The notes below the pieces were generated by a model. It saw nothing but the letters and a program-made list of their open reading frames with translations, was not told the origin of the DNA and did not search any database. From Desulfobacterales bacterium (GTDB lineage Bacteria; Desulfobacterota; Desulfobacteria; Desulfobacterales; JAFDCJ01), in assembly GCA_029932495.1 (NCBI GenBank), contig JAOZPY010000006.1, forward strand, positions 1 through 22,731: a stretch of DNA of 22,731 bases. Direction: 5' to 3'. Each line of letters opens with the position of its first letter. The stretch's first letter is position 1. This document shows, piece by piece, positions 1 to 6,130 of this stretch. A program made the translations under genes and the position numbers.

Positions 1-11
1 TCCTTCCCTTT

Positions 12-177
12 TTAAAGCATATCCTGCACCCCCTCTTGAAGCGTCCCCGCAGTGGTGATGCTGTCACGATTTTATCCGTTCGGCCGCTACCTTTGCAGAC
101 AGATGATTTCAATAAACCAGCAGCTGGGACAAGGCCGCCAAGGCGAACAGAATTCCAATGATATCAAATGTGTCCAT
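12..177 (-). pseudogene. possible decayed small membrane protein
   Basis: An ATG at 175-177 follows a good ribosome site (GGAAGG, five bases upstream) and opens a 22-residue hydrophobic peptide, MDTFDIIGILFALAALSQLL plus VY, stopping at TGA (109-111). Beyond the stop the same frame continues with protein-like sequence (NHLSAKVAAERIK). If one A of the AAAA run near 75-80 is dropped, it runs on as NRDSITTAGTLQEGVQDML to a TAA at 12-14. Read through, this would be a 54-residue protein with one membrane helix and a cytoplasmic amphipathic tail. I infer a gene broken by one stop and one frameshift, or two sequencing errors. It lies 21 bases after the RRxGxERR gene on the same strand. The conservative alternative is a 22-residue membrane micropeptide (109-177). 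Family unknown. Confidence 0.3.
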
Positions 178-198
178 ATTTACCTTCCAACCGCAGCC

Positions 199-414
199 TT
201 AGGCCGCATGGCCTTCGCCCATGCGTCTTTCCGGAAGATTTCTGCGTTCGGCGCCGGCTCTTCTTTCCGGAAAATAGTGGGAATAGGTGAACTGGCGTCT
301 TTCAGGCCCCAACCGACGACCGCCCTGATCAATCATATAGGCGGGGTTTTCAGGGTTTAAAGCCCGTTCATTTTGCATTCTCAAATTATGGGCCATTTCA
401 TTATAATCGGACAA
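199..414 (-). CDS. small RRxGxERR-motif protein
   Basis: A 71-residue basic protein of unknown function. The start is a TTG at 412-414, chosen because AGGAGG sits six bases upstream; the ATG 39 bases further upstream has no such site. The N-terminus (SDYNEMAHNLRMQNERAL) is polar and probably helical. The C-terminal half carries spaced arginine pairs: GGRRLGPERRQF, then PERRAGAERRNL, then PERRMG. From memory, RRxGx(D/E)RR repeats are frequent in small proteins and in linkers of signalling proteins in sulfate-reducing Desulfobacterota; no biochemical role is established to my knowledge. There is no signal peptide, no membrane helix and no cysteine pair. A hairpin (439-472) lies in its leader and a hydrophobic micro-ORF follows directly. 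Coding status is likely; function is not known. Confidence 0.6.
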   Translation of the reverse strand: MSDYNEMAHNLRMQNERALNPENPAYMIDQGGRRLGPERRQFTYSHYFPERRAGAERRNLPERRMGEGHAA

Positions 415-438
415 ATTACACCTCCTCGAGCAGTTTGT

Positions 439-472
439 AAGCACCTTGCCCACGGATTACGGTGGGCAGCTT
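439..472 (-). other. hairpin in the leader of the RRxGxERR gene
   Basis: GCCCAC (448-453) pairs exactly with GTGGGC (462-467) around an eight-base loop. An outer AAGC (439-442) can pair with GCTT (469-472). On the minus strand this falls about 12 to 45 bases before the AGGAGG site of the 199-414 gene, so it could be a leader-RNA structure. On the plus strand it is followed only by TTTTAA, too weak for a confident terminator. The rest of 415-676 is AT-rich and shows nothing else I can support. Confidence 0.35.
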
Positions 473-676
473 TTAATTCAGGTCAATGTGCATGCAATTC
501 GCTGGAAACGAAAATCCATGCATCCGCTGCTTATTGGGAGTAGCAAGAAGCGTGCAAGGTTGGCATGATTGTAAAATTATATATAAATATCAAGGTGTTG
601 CGAAATTATAAATGAAGGCCAAGGCGGCAGGGTTGTGAAAAAAATTACCTAATTAATGGGGATTTGATTTCATATT

Positions 677-1600
677 TTAATAACGGCCGCGTTTTCCCGG
701 TTTGCGCCAACGCCGTTTTCCCATCTCTTCAACGTAGGTTGTCGCCTGCATCACGGCATGCAAGCTGAAAACCGGGGTGGGGGTGTCTTGTTGAACCCCA
801 TCCGGCCAGTATTTTTCAAGGTTTATCTGCAGTCCAATGCGCCGGCAGACAAGGCGGGCAACGCATCCGGCTTCAAGTTCTTCTCCTTGCATATTCAGAT
901 CTTTTCTTTCCGGCCACCACGCATGACGGTCGATACCGAGATGACCACAGAAAATGTGTCCCAGCTCCCGGACAAGGGCGGTATATTTATCTTCCAGTCG
1001 TCGGGTTTTGTCCAGCAGGACCAGATAGCGCTTGTCTTTTTCAAGCTGTATATCCGGCTGCCTTTTCCGTAAAGCAGGGGTAATCCGTCCGGTGGATTCG
1101 GCACCGGCCTCATCGATATGGGTTTCTTTAACGGCGATGGCCTGAAGGGCACAATTGTGCAATATGTTTTGATACGTTTTTTCAAGCTGTGAGGGTTTGA
1201 CAACCGTTATCGCCGGCTCGGGCGGCAGGGGTCCGCCGACAGTGTCCTTGACATCGAAGACAAAAAGAACCGGCGCCATGGGCGCCAGGATGAGCAGCGG
1301 ACGAGCGTCCGGACTGATACTGCGTTTAAATTTTCGGGACCAGGTTCGGGCCGTTGCCACCCGGGTGGCCGCAGGGTTTTGCAGATAAAGCAAAAATCCG
1401 TTGAAAGCAGAGTACTGCGGGAAACGGATGATAAAGTCGATCAACTGCTCCAGTTGACGTTCATCTTGGAAGCGACCGGTTGCCACCAGCACCTCATCGA
1501 CAGACGGCAAATCGGACGGCAAAACTTCTGCTTTTTTATAACTGGATTCCGGGGATATTTTATCGGATATTTCCGGAAACAAGCTCAGTTGTCTGGACAT
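677..1600 (-). CDS. ArdC/ImmA-IrrE-like protein with degenerate zincin motif
   Basis: A 307-residue protein. Residues about 50-120 (FPQYSAFNGFLLYLQ, TRVATARTWSRKF, LLILAPM, VFDV) match the pattern of the ArdC-type N-terminal DNA-binding domain. Residues about 190-265 resemble the ImmA/IrrE (M78) metallopeptidase fold: RELGHIFCGH (211-220) stands where HExxH is expected, followed by ELEAGCVARLVCRR (241-254), which holds the usual third-ligand Glu region. The first zinc histidine is replaced by Arg (codon CGG, two changes from His), so peptidase activity is doubtful unless Cys218 or His220 substitutes. The N-terminus MSRQLSLFPE contains QLSLF, a fit to the bacterial sliding-clamp-binding consensus QL(S/D)LF. 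The ATG at 1598-1600 is preceded by GGAGG and AAGG stretches. Family assignment is by eye; the role (antirestriction, phage or replication-fork related) is inference. Confidence 0.6.
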   Translation of the reverse strand: MSRQLSLFPEISDKISPESSYKKAEVLPSDLPSVDEVLVATGRFQDERQLEQLIDFIIRFPQYSAFNGFLLYLQNPAATRVATARTWSRKFKRSISPDARPLLILAPMAPVLFVFDVKDTVGGPLPPEPAITVVKPSQLEKTYQNILHNCALQAIAVKETHIDEAGAESTGRITPALRKRQPDIQLEKDKRYLVLLDKTRRLEDKYTALVRELGHIFCGHLGIDRHAWWPERKDLNMQGEELEAGCVARLVCRRIGLQINLEKYWPDGVQQDTPTPVFSLHAVMQATTYVEEMGKRRWRKPGKRGRY

Positions 1601-1629
1601 GATATTTTCCTTTACACCTCCCGCCGGAG

Positions 1630-1708
1630 GGTCCGCAGTTTAGGACTGTCGGGGAAACCTCCTATCTGCAACCAGCAGGCACTTAAGCCTTTTAGGGGCA
1701 GGCGGACC
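1630..1708 (-). promoter_or_regulatory. structured leader upstream of the ArdC-like gene
   Basis: An exact 7-bp inverted repeat, GGTCCGC (1630-1636) and GCGGACC (1702-1708), encloses about 65 bases that contain a perfect small hairpin (CTGC 1666-1669 with GCAG 1675-1678, five-base loop) and a competing AGGC/GCCT pairing (1677-1680 with 1687-1690). In the minus-strand RNA this would form a closed multibranch element ending about 30 bases before the start codon at 1600. It does not match any riboswitch consensus I can recall. A DNA-level operator is an alternative. Confidence 0.35.
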
Positions 1709-1716
1709 GCTTGTAC

Positions 1717-1745
1717 TTGCCAAGTGCTTGTGAGGTCACTATAGT
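1717..1745 (+). promoter_or_regulatory. sigma70-type promoter with overlapping palindrome
   Basis: TTGCCA (1717-1722) and TATAGT (1740-1745) are 17 bases apart and point toward the 1852 gene. The -35 box is embedded in an 11-base palindrome, ACTTGCCAAGT (1715-1725), flanked on both sides by CTTG, which looks like an operator. The palindrome lies in the divergent space shared with the ArdC-like gene, so a bound regulator could control both. Predicted transcript start is near 1752. Confidence 0.4.
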
Positions 1746-1851
1746 ATATACGTAACTTCATACATCATCCGGGGGAAAAACTCAATGGGCTTGACTTGCA
1801 ACCGTGGATCACCACTGTTGTGCGGGGATCAATAAAAATGGAGAAGACACC

Positions 1852-2130
1852 ATGGACTTTGAACAGTATTACCTGGATCTTTTCGAGATGCTCAACTCCT
1901 GCTGCAAAAAAATTGCTTCCGGCCATTATGACAAGCAGGACGCCCAACGATTGTTTGAACTGTCTAAAAAAGGGCGCTATCCCAGCTTTCTGGCGGAGCT
2001 GGCGGAATCCTTTGGTATGATGCTGGTTAAAGTGGAAGCGCGTGAATTCCGGCTGAAACAGATCATTGAAGATTTGGAGAAAAGCAAGGCGAAGCTGCAA
2101 AAAGATCATGAAAGGCCGGAAGATAGTTGA
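1852..2130 (+). CDS. stand-alone helical signalling-domain protein
   Basis: A 92-residue soluble protein, mostly predicted helix, starting at an ATG with GGAG eight bases upstream; an in-frame ATG 48 bases earlier (1804) lacks a ribosome site. The central block KKGRYPSFLAELAESFGMMLVKVEAREFRLKQ, followed by a coiled-coil tail (IIEDLEKSKAKLQKDHE), resembles from memory the N-terminal input segment that precedes GGDEF, histidine-kinase or cyclase domains in sulfate-reducing bacteria, where the coiled coil would pass a signal to the output domain. Here no output domain follows: the stop comes directly after the coiled coil. It could act as a partner or dimerisation competitor of a full-length sensor; that is inference. 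Its end lies 13 bases from the end of the convergent acyltransferase gene, leaving no room for a shared terminator. Confidence 0.55.
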   Translation: MDFEQYYLDLFEMLNSCCKKIASGHYDKQDAQRLFELSKKGRYPSFLAELAESFGMMLVKVEAREFRLKQIIEDLEKSKAKLQKDHERPEDS

Positions 2131-2143
2131 GAAAAACGCAGCG

Positions 2144-3469
2144 CTACTTTTTGTCCGTGAAGAAATGAGCAGCATGATTACGGTATTGTTGGGCCACGTC
2201 CTTGTTGTAAACTACAAACATGTCACCGTCAATGTCGGTGATGTGTCTGTAGGGGCGGCTGAAAAGGCGAAAGGTGCGATTGATGATCTCATCGGCTGAA
2301 ATAATACGCTGGTTGTAACTGTTGACATAATGCAGATCCACCCGGCGCTTTGAGCTGCCCCAGACGAGGGTTTTTAAATAATCCCGGATGGCGTCAATTT
2401 TTTCTTTAAGCACCCGTACCGGTGTTCTGTCAAAATTTTCGTTAAAGGCCGTAAAATAAATGTTGGCCGGGTATACCGGCTGCATGGAAAGCATGTGTTC
2501 AAATGACTGCTGTGCATACCTGTGGGCGGCGCTTTTTATTTTACGGCTGACAAAGCTTTCCTTGAGATCCAGGCGCTCGATTTTACGGGGTGGGCCGAAT
2601 TTGATAGACAGGTTGCCTTTTATTTTATCGCTGCAAAATTGCTTGAGGATATAGCCCAAATCTTGAAGGTAGATATCCCTTTTGCTGGCTCCGGATTCAT
2701 AAAGCCGGCCTAATTCAGCGAAATGCTCATCTTCTAAAACCCGCTCGTAGGCAATGTTTACATCCACGATATACACGTCAACTTCGGCGTACAGGGATGC
2801 TTCGATGTCCATTAAAAACGGCAGGTGATGAAACCCGTCAAACATCCCGGTGTAACTTCTGCCGGTTTTGGTACGGTCCATTTTCAGGCGGTCCAACAGG
2901 CCGGCTTTAACCGTCGAGTAGCCCGGGAAGGTGACATACATCTGCCTGTTCTTCACTAGGTGGTAGCGATATGCACGGGTCAGGGAGATAATGTCTTTCC
3001 TGCCCAGGGTGATTTCACTTCCGTCGGGCTGCCGAACGGTGGTAGGCTCTCTGAATACCTTAAAGGCGCCGCGGCTGGTTAGGTACCGGGCGATACTGAG
3101 TTTTTCGTTTTTAACAAAATCTTTAAACTTTTTGTTAACAAAGGCCGGCAGCAGATCCTGGAAAATGTCGATGTCATCGAGAAACAGATTAGCACCGCCT
3201 TCAACAGGTACCTGCATGTCGTTTTCCCTGAACAAAATGGAAAGCATGATGAAATCGGCTTCACTGAGATGGTTGGGCTTGAAGGTAATCGCACAGTCCG
3301 CATTTTGTTCTTTAAAGTGTTTAATATCTTCCAGGCCGATGACCCGCATGTTAAAGGTGTTGCCCCGGGCAAGCTGGTAAAGAACCAACTCAAGGGGATT
3401 AATTTTTTGCCACTCATGTTGAATGAGTGGAAACATGGGTTCCATTTTTTCAAATTGCAGTTGTTTCAT
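2144..3469 (-). CDS. PlsB-like glycerolipid acyltransferase, diverged
   Basis: A 441-residue protein with the layout of glycerol-3-phosphate acyltransferases of the PlsB/PlsC superfamily. Motif I is NHLSEAD (66-72), giving the catalytic H-x4-D pair His67/Asp72. Motif II is RGAFKVFR (133-140). The motif III position reads FPGYSTVKAG (181-190) where FPEGxRSxxG is normal, so the conserved Glu-Gly is lost. Motif IV is IVDVNIAYERV (234-244), and KGNLSIKFGPP (284-294) matches the conserved block that follows it in PlsB. There is no clear membrane helix. It is much shorter than E. coli PlsB (about 800 residues). The expected reaction is acyl transfer to a phosphorylated glycerol-like acceptor at the inner membrane, but the acceptor is uncertain given motif III. 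The start (ATG 3467-3469) has only a weak ribosome site; Met9 is an alternative. It is last in the minus-strand block headed by the dynamin-like gene, 78 bases after its neighbour. Confidence 0.7.
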   Translation of the reverse strand: MKQLQFEKMEPMFPLIQHEWQKINPLELVLYQLARGNTFNMRVIGLEDIKHFKEQNADCAITFKPNHLSEADFIMLSILFRENDMQVPVEGGANLFLDDIDIFQDLLPAFVNKKFKDFVKNEKLSIARYLTSRGAFKVFREPTTVRQPDGSEITLGRKDIISLTRAYRYHLVKNRQMYVTFPGYSTVKAGLLDRLKMDRTKTGRSYTGMFDGFHHLPFLMDIEASLYAEVDVYIVDVNIAYERVLEDEHFAELGRLYESGASKRDIYLQDLGYILKQFCSDKIKGNLSIKFGPPRKIERLDLKESFVSRKIKSAAHRYAQQSFEHMLSMQPVYPANIYFTAFNENFDRTPVRVLKEKIDAIRDYLKTLVWGSSKRRVDLHYVNSYNQRIISADEIINRTFRLFSRPYRHITDIDGDMFVVYNKDVAQQYRNHAAHFFTDKK

Positions 3470-3547
3470 AACTTGAAGATTATGGTTTCAAAAAAAAGTT
3501 AATTGTATTGGCCCTTTGTCCCTTTTAGCGGATTTTTTACGCAGTCC

Positions 3548-3820
3548 CTAAAAATTGTATGGTCGACTATCGGCGCTGCCCACGTAAAAGTCCGCTATCT
3601 CGTCACCGAGCCCGGCCAGGTATGCTTCCAGGTCCTTCCGGTTATCAAAGCTCAAGGTGCCCACATGGCCGCTGGTGTTTCCGGCCGCGGTGTCTTGCTG
3701 CCGTCGGCACATGGCAGCTAAAAATTCATTCGGATTATTGTGAAATTCATCAGCGAGTTGCTGTTCGTTGATGATCTGGCGCGCATTTCCGTAAGCGTCA
3801 AAATAGACGTAGTATTTCAT
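3548..3820 (-). CDS. hypothetical 90-residue protein
   Basis: Not recognised. The 90-residue soluble protein begins MKYYVYFDAYGNARQIINEQ, a beta-strand-like segment followed by helical, acidic sequence (QQLADEFHNNPNEFLAAM). It ends with LEAYLAGLGDEIADFYVGSA. It has a single cysteine, no signal peptide and no membrane segment. The ATG at 3818-3820 has GGAG six bases upstream. It starts 21 bases after the stop of the DUF1285-like gene and is almost certainly cotranscribed with it and the dynamin-like GTPase, so a helper role in that membrane block is the best contextual guess. Confidence 0.55.
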   Translation of the reverse strand: MKYYVYFDAYGNARQIINEQQLADEFHNNPNEFLAAMCRRQQDTAAGNTSGHVGTLSFDNRKDLEAYLAGLGDEIADFYVGSADSRPYNF

Positions 3821-3841
3821 GTCCGGCTCCGGTTTGTGCCT

Positions 3842-4390
3842 TCATCTATTGTTGTCCGGCGCCCTGTTGCTCCCAACCGGCGGTGGCATATTGTCATCAG
3901 AGGGAATCGGGTACCGCTTGCCCTGCAGACGAATGAACAACCGATTATCTTCGTCTTCCAGCAAGGGCGCTATTTTTATAAGCCCCTGTTCGGCAAATTT
4001 GACGATTTCATCTCCCATGTGCATGTACAGGTTGTCGTTTTTAACAAAAAGATTTTTTGGGTCCAGGCGGATCTTTTTGCGGGTGTTCAAAATAAGAGTG
4101 ACTTCCTCATCGATGTTGACATCAAAAACAAACAGGACTTGATCTTCATATGGGAAATAAACTTTTTCGCTGGAATTGTCATCTTCTTGGTAAAGGTAGT
4201 AACCGTTGCCATCCCGGCGGATACAGGAATGGAAATAGTCAATGACTTTTTTGTGTTGGAATTTTCCGTGTTCATTGTGCCAGCAGCCGTTTTTATCAAG
4301 CCAGAAGACGGCCTTTTCTTTGGGGACGACGATTTTTCTGGTCTTTGTTTCCATGAGATCAAATTGAACCAGACGCTCCAAACGCTGCAC
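3842..4390 (-). CDS. DUF1285-like protein
   Basis: A 182-residue soluble protein. The run VFWLDKNGCWHNEHGKFQHK, then DYFHSCIRRDGNGYYLYQ, EKVYFPYEDQVLFVFDV and LILNTRKKIRLD follows the order I associate with DUF1285: a W-containing strand after a D-G turn, a region ending in R-x-G-x-YYL, then an acidic segment before a phi-V-phi-DV strand. The function of that family is not established. The C-terminus (residues about 160-182) is proline- and asparagine-rich and probably disordered. The frame opens with a GTG at 4390 that has a poor ribosome site; the ATG at 4352-4354 (METKTRKIVVP) is an equally plausible start. It lies 36 bases downstream of the dynamin-like GTPase and 21 upstream of the 90-residue protein. 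The family match is tentative. Confidence 0.55.
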   Translation of the reverse strand: MQRLERLVQFDLMETKTRKIVVPKEKAVFWLDKNGCWHNEHGKFQHKKVIDYFHSCIRRDGNGYYLYQEDDNSSEKVYFPYEDQVLFVFDVNIDEEVTLILNTRKKIRLDPKNLFVKNDNLYMHMGDEIVKFAEQGLIKIAPLLEDEDNRLFIRLQGKRYPIPSDDNMPPPVGSNRAPDNNR

Positions 4391-4426
4391 AGCCCTATTT
4401 ACCGGTGTCGTTCAGGCCGGCGCCGT

Positions 4427-5947
4427 TTAAGTGCTTTGCGGTTTATCCGGCCAATTAGCGGTATCCACGGGGATACTGCCGGCCGCGTCATGTCCGGCAT
4501 TGGAAGACTCGACAGCGTCTGCGCCGGATGGGTTGGTATACAGGTCGTTGAGTTTTTGAATGTAAGCGTTGCCGTCGTCGAGGATACGATCCAGAATGGC
4601 TGCGGTGCGCCCTGTCCATCCAGCCGGCTGGGGGAACAGGAGGCTGCGCCACCAGCGGCTGTTCCTGCGAAAAGCACGATTGTAATTTTCGCGGTGATTT
4701 TCATTGCGAACTTCTTTTATCAATTTGGCAGTGGTTTTGCGGGCTGCCCACCGGCGGATGCGAAGGTGCGTCCATCCGGCTGCCATCAGCAACACGGCGA
4801 TGAGAGCATAGCGTAAATATGGATGGTGTGTGAACAGTTGCGCGAACGGCAGATTGAGCGACAGGCCCTGCCAGTATCCACCCCAGATAGTCAGTGTGAA
4901 AAAAAGAGCTACCAGGGCCGCCAGCAGTCCGCCTTCCACCCACAGGACCTTGCGTCGCCAGCTTTCGATGAAACGCTGCAGCAGGGGGACCACCTCATTT
5001 TTAAGCATCCGTGCGGTTTGCTCCAGCATCCCAATAATTCGGTAAGCCCGCTCCACGCCGACCTGTTCGATGCGGTTATTGATGGCCTCCATGTCAGCCC
5101 GGCGTTTGGCTTCGAAACGCTCACGTACATCTTGATCTTCAAACGGCACGGCAGCATCCAGGTTGTAAATCGCATAGGAACAGCCCGCTGTTAATCCATA
5201 TTGCGCCAGGGCCCGCTGCCAGGCTGCAAAAACTTCTTCAAGGTTATCTTCTTTGGCCGTGACATCAATCTGGTTAAGGATATATAGGAATTTGTTTGAA
5301 TCCCGCCGATTGATGGTTGCCTTCACCAGGTGTTCCAGCGTGTCACGCATGGATCCGGATTCAGGGTGCCGGGCGTCAAAAAAGACCAGCACCAGGTCCG
5401 ACAGGTCAATGATGTGATCGGTGATGCGAAGAGTGGAGGTCCGCTGGGCATCAGCATCAAATCCCGGTGAGTCGATTAAAATTTTTCCACGCAATTTTTC
5501 GCTGGGGCAGGTCTTCAACTGCAGGTAGGCATCAATATGCTCTCCTTCGGCGACCTCATCAATTGCCTGGCTGATCCGATACAGCGGAAAACGCGGATCC
5601 GCATCCAGTGCCAGGCCCGGCAGCACCCGCGGCTTTTTCTCCCGGGAAAAACAGATAACACTGAATTTGTCATCCACGGCCTGAATGCCTACCGCCTGTA
5701 AATCATACTGGAGCAAGCTGTTGATAAAAGATGATTTGCCCGCAGAGTAGATTCCCAGAATTGAAATCAGCGGCCACCAGGGGGTGGCGGTGGCATGGGA
5801 TTGTTCGCGTTCGAAAAAGCCCAGCCGCCGGCTGATCCGGTCAAGTTCGCGAAAGTTTTGCACTACTTCGGAAAGAATCGGGTTTTCCTGTTGCAAATGC
5901 TTTTCCAGTTTTCGCAACTGCTGGCTGGCCTTGCTTTCATTAAACAT
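4427..5947 (-). CDS. dynamin/EHD-like membrane GTPase
   Basis: A 506-residue protein starting at an ATG (5945-5947) with GGAG eight bases upstream; an earlier in-frame start at 6001 lacks a site. G1/P-loop is GIYSAGKS (65-72), G3 is DSPG (159-162) and G4 is NQID (225-228). DLSDLVLVFFDARHPESGSM (181-200) is typical of dynamin-superfamily G domains. After a helical region come two hydrophobic segments (about 334-357 and 378-395) separated by a short loop, then a basic stretch and a C-terminal tail rich in Asn, Ala and Ser. The two-helix hairpin would anchor the protein in the inner membrane with the G domain in the cytoplasm. Bacterial dynamin-like proteins bend, fuse or seal membranes, some in phage or antibiotic stress; which applies here is not shown. 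It is first in a block with a DUF1285-like protein, a 90-residue protein and a PlsB-like acyltransferase. Confidence 0.8.
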   Translation of the reverse strand: MFNESKASQQLRKLEKHLQQENPILSEVVQNFRELDRISRRLGFFEREQSHATATPWWPLISILGIYSAGKSSFINSLLQYDLQAVGIQAVDDKFSVICFSREKKPRVLPGLALDADPRFPLYRISQAIDEVAEGEHIDAYLQLKTCPSEKLRGKILIDSPGFDADAQRTSTLRITDHIIDLSDLVLVFFDARHPESGSMRDTLEHLVKATINRRDSNKFLYILNQIDVTAKEDNLEEVFAAWQRALAQYGLTAGCSYAIYNLDAAVPFEDQDVRERFEAKRRADMEAINNRIEQVGVERAYRIIGMLEQTARMLKNEVVPLLQRFIESWRRKVLWVEGGLLAALVALFFTLTIWGGYWQGLSLNLPFAQLFTHHPYLRYALIAVLLMAAGWTHLRIRRWAARKTTAKLIKEVRNENHRENYNRAFRRNSRWWRSLLFPQPAGWTGRTAAILDRILDDGNAYIQKLNDLYTNPSGADAVESSNAGHDAAGSIPVDTANWPDKPQST

Positions 5948-6012
5948 TGCTTGCACTCCAATCCCGGTAGATTGTAACGCGATCAATAGCTCACATGCCA
6001 AATGAACGGGGC

Positions 6013-6059
6013 GGGGGATCTGAAAAACTCCCCCAATCTTTCTATTTTTACAAAAATAG
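6013..6059. promoter_or_regulatory. two inverted repeats upstream of the dynamin-like gene
   Basis: The 183-base gap 5948-6130 holds a hairpin GGGGGA (6013-6018) / TCCCCC (6029-6034) and an 18-bp AT-rich perfect palindrome, CTATTTTT-AC-AAAAATAG (6042-6059). They lie about 70 to 110 bases upstream of the 5947 start, where a minus-strand promoter is expected; TTGAAA with TAAAAA 16 bases later is the best but weak candidate. The palindrome could be an operator. Neither is followed by a T-run on either strand, so I do not call a terminator for the histidine-kinase gene. Confidence 0.3.
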
Positions 6060-6130
6060 TAATGGTTTTCAAGCCGTATTTAAAAAATATATGGGAGTGG
6101 AAGGTTTCTGCCGCTGCAGGTGCCGGCCTT

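Noticed and set aside
109..111. TGA as a possible selenocysteine codon in the small membrane ORF
   Set aside because: No convincing SECIS-like stem-loop directly downstream, and the reading would still need a frameshift further on.
560..590. Sigma-54 type promoter (TGGCAT near 562)
   Set aside because: The matching TTGC element is not at the required spacing, and no gene lies in the right position on that strand.
3740..4816. A 358-codon open frame on the plus strand
   Set aside because: It lies antisense to the DUF1285-like and dynamin-like genes, whose motifs are clear. It has no ribosome site and no recognisable domain.
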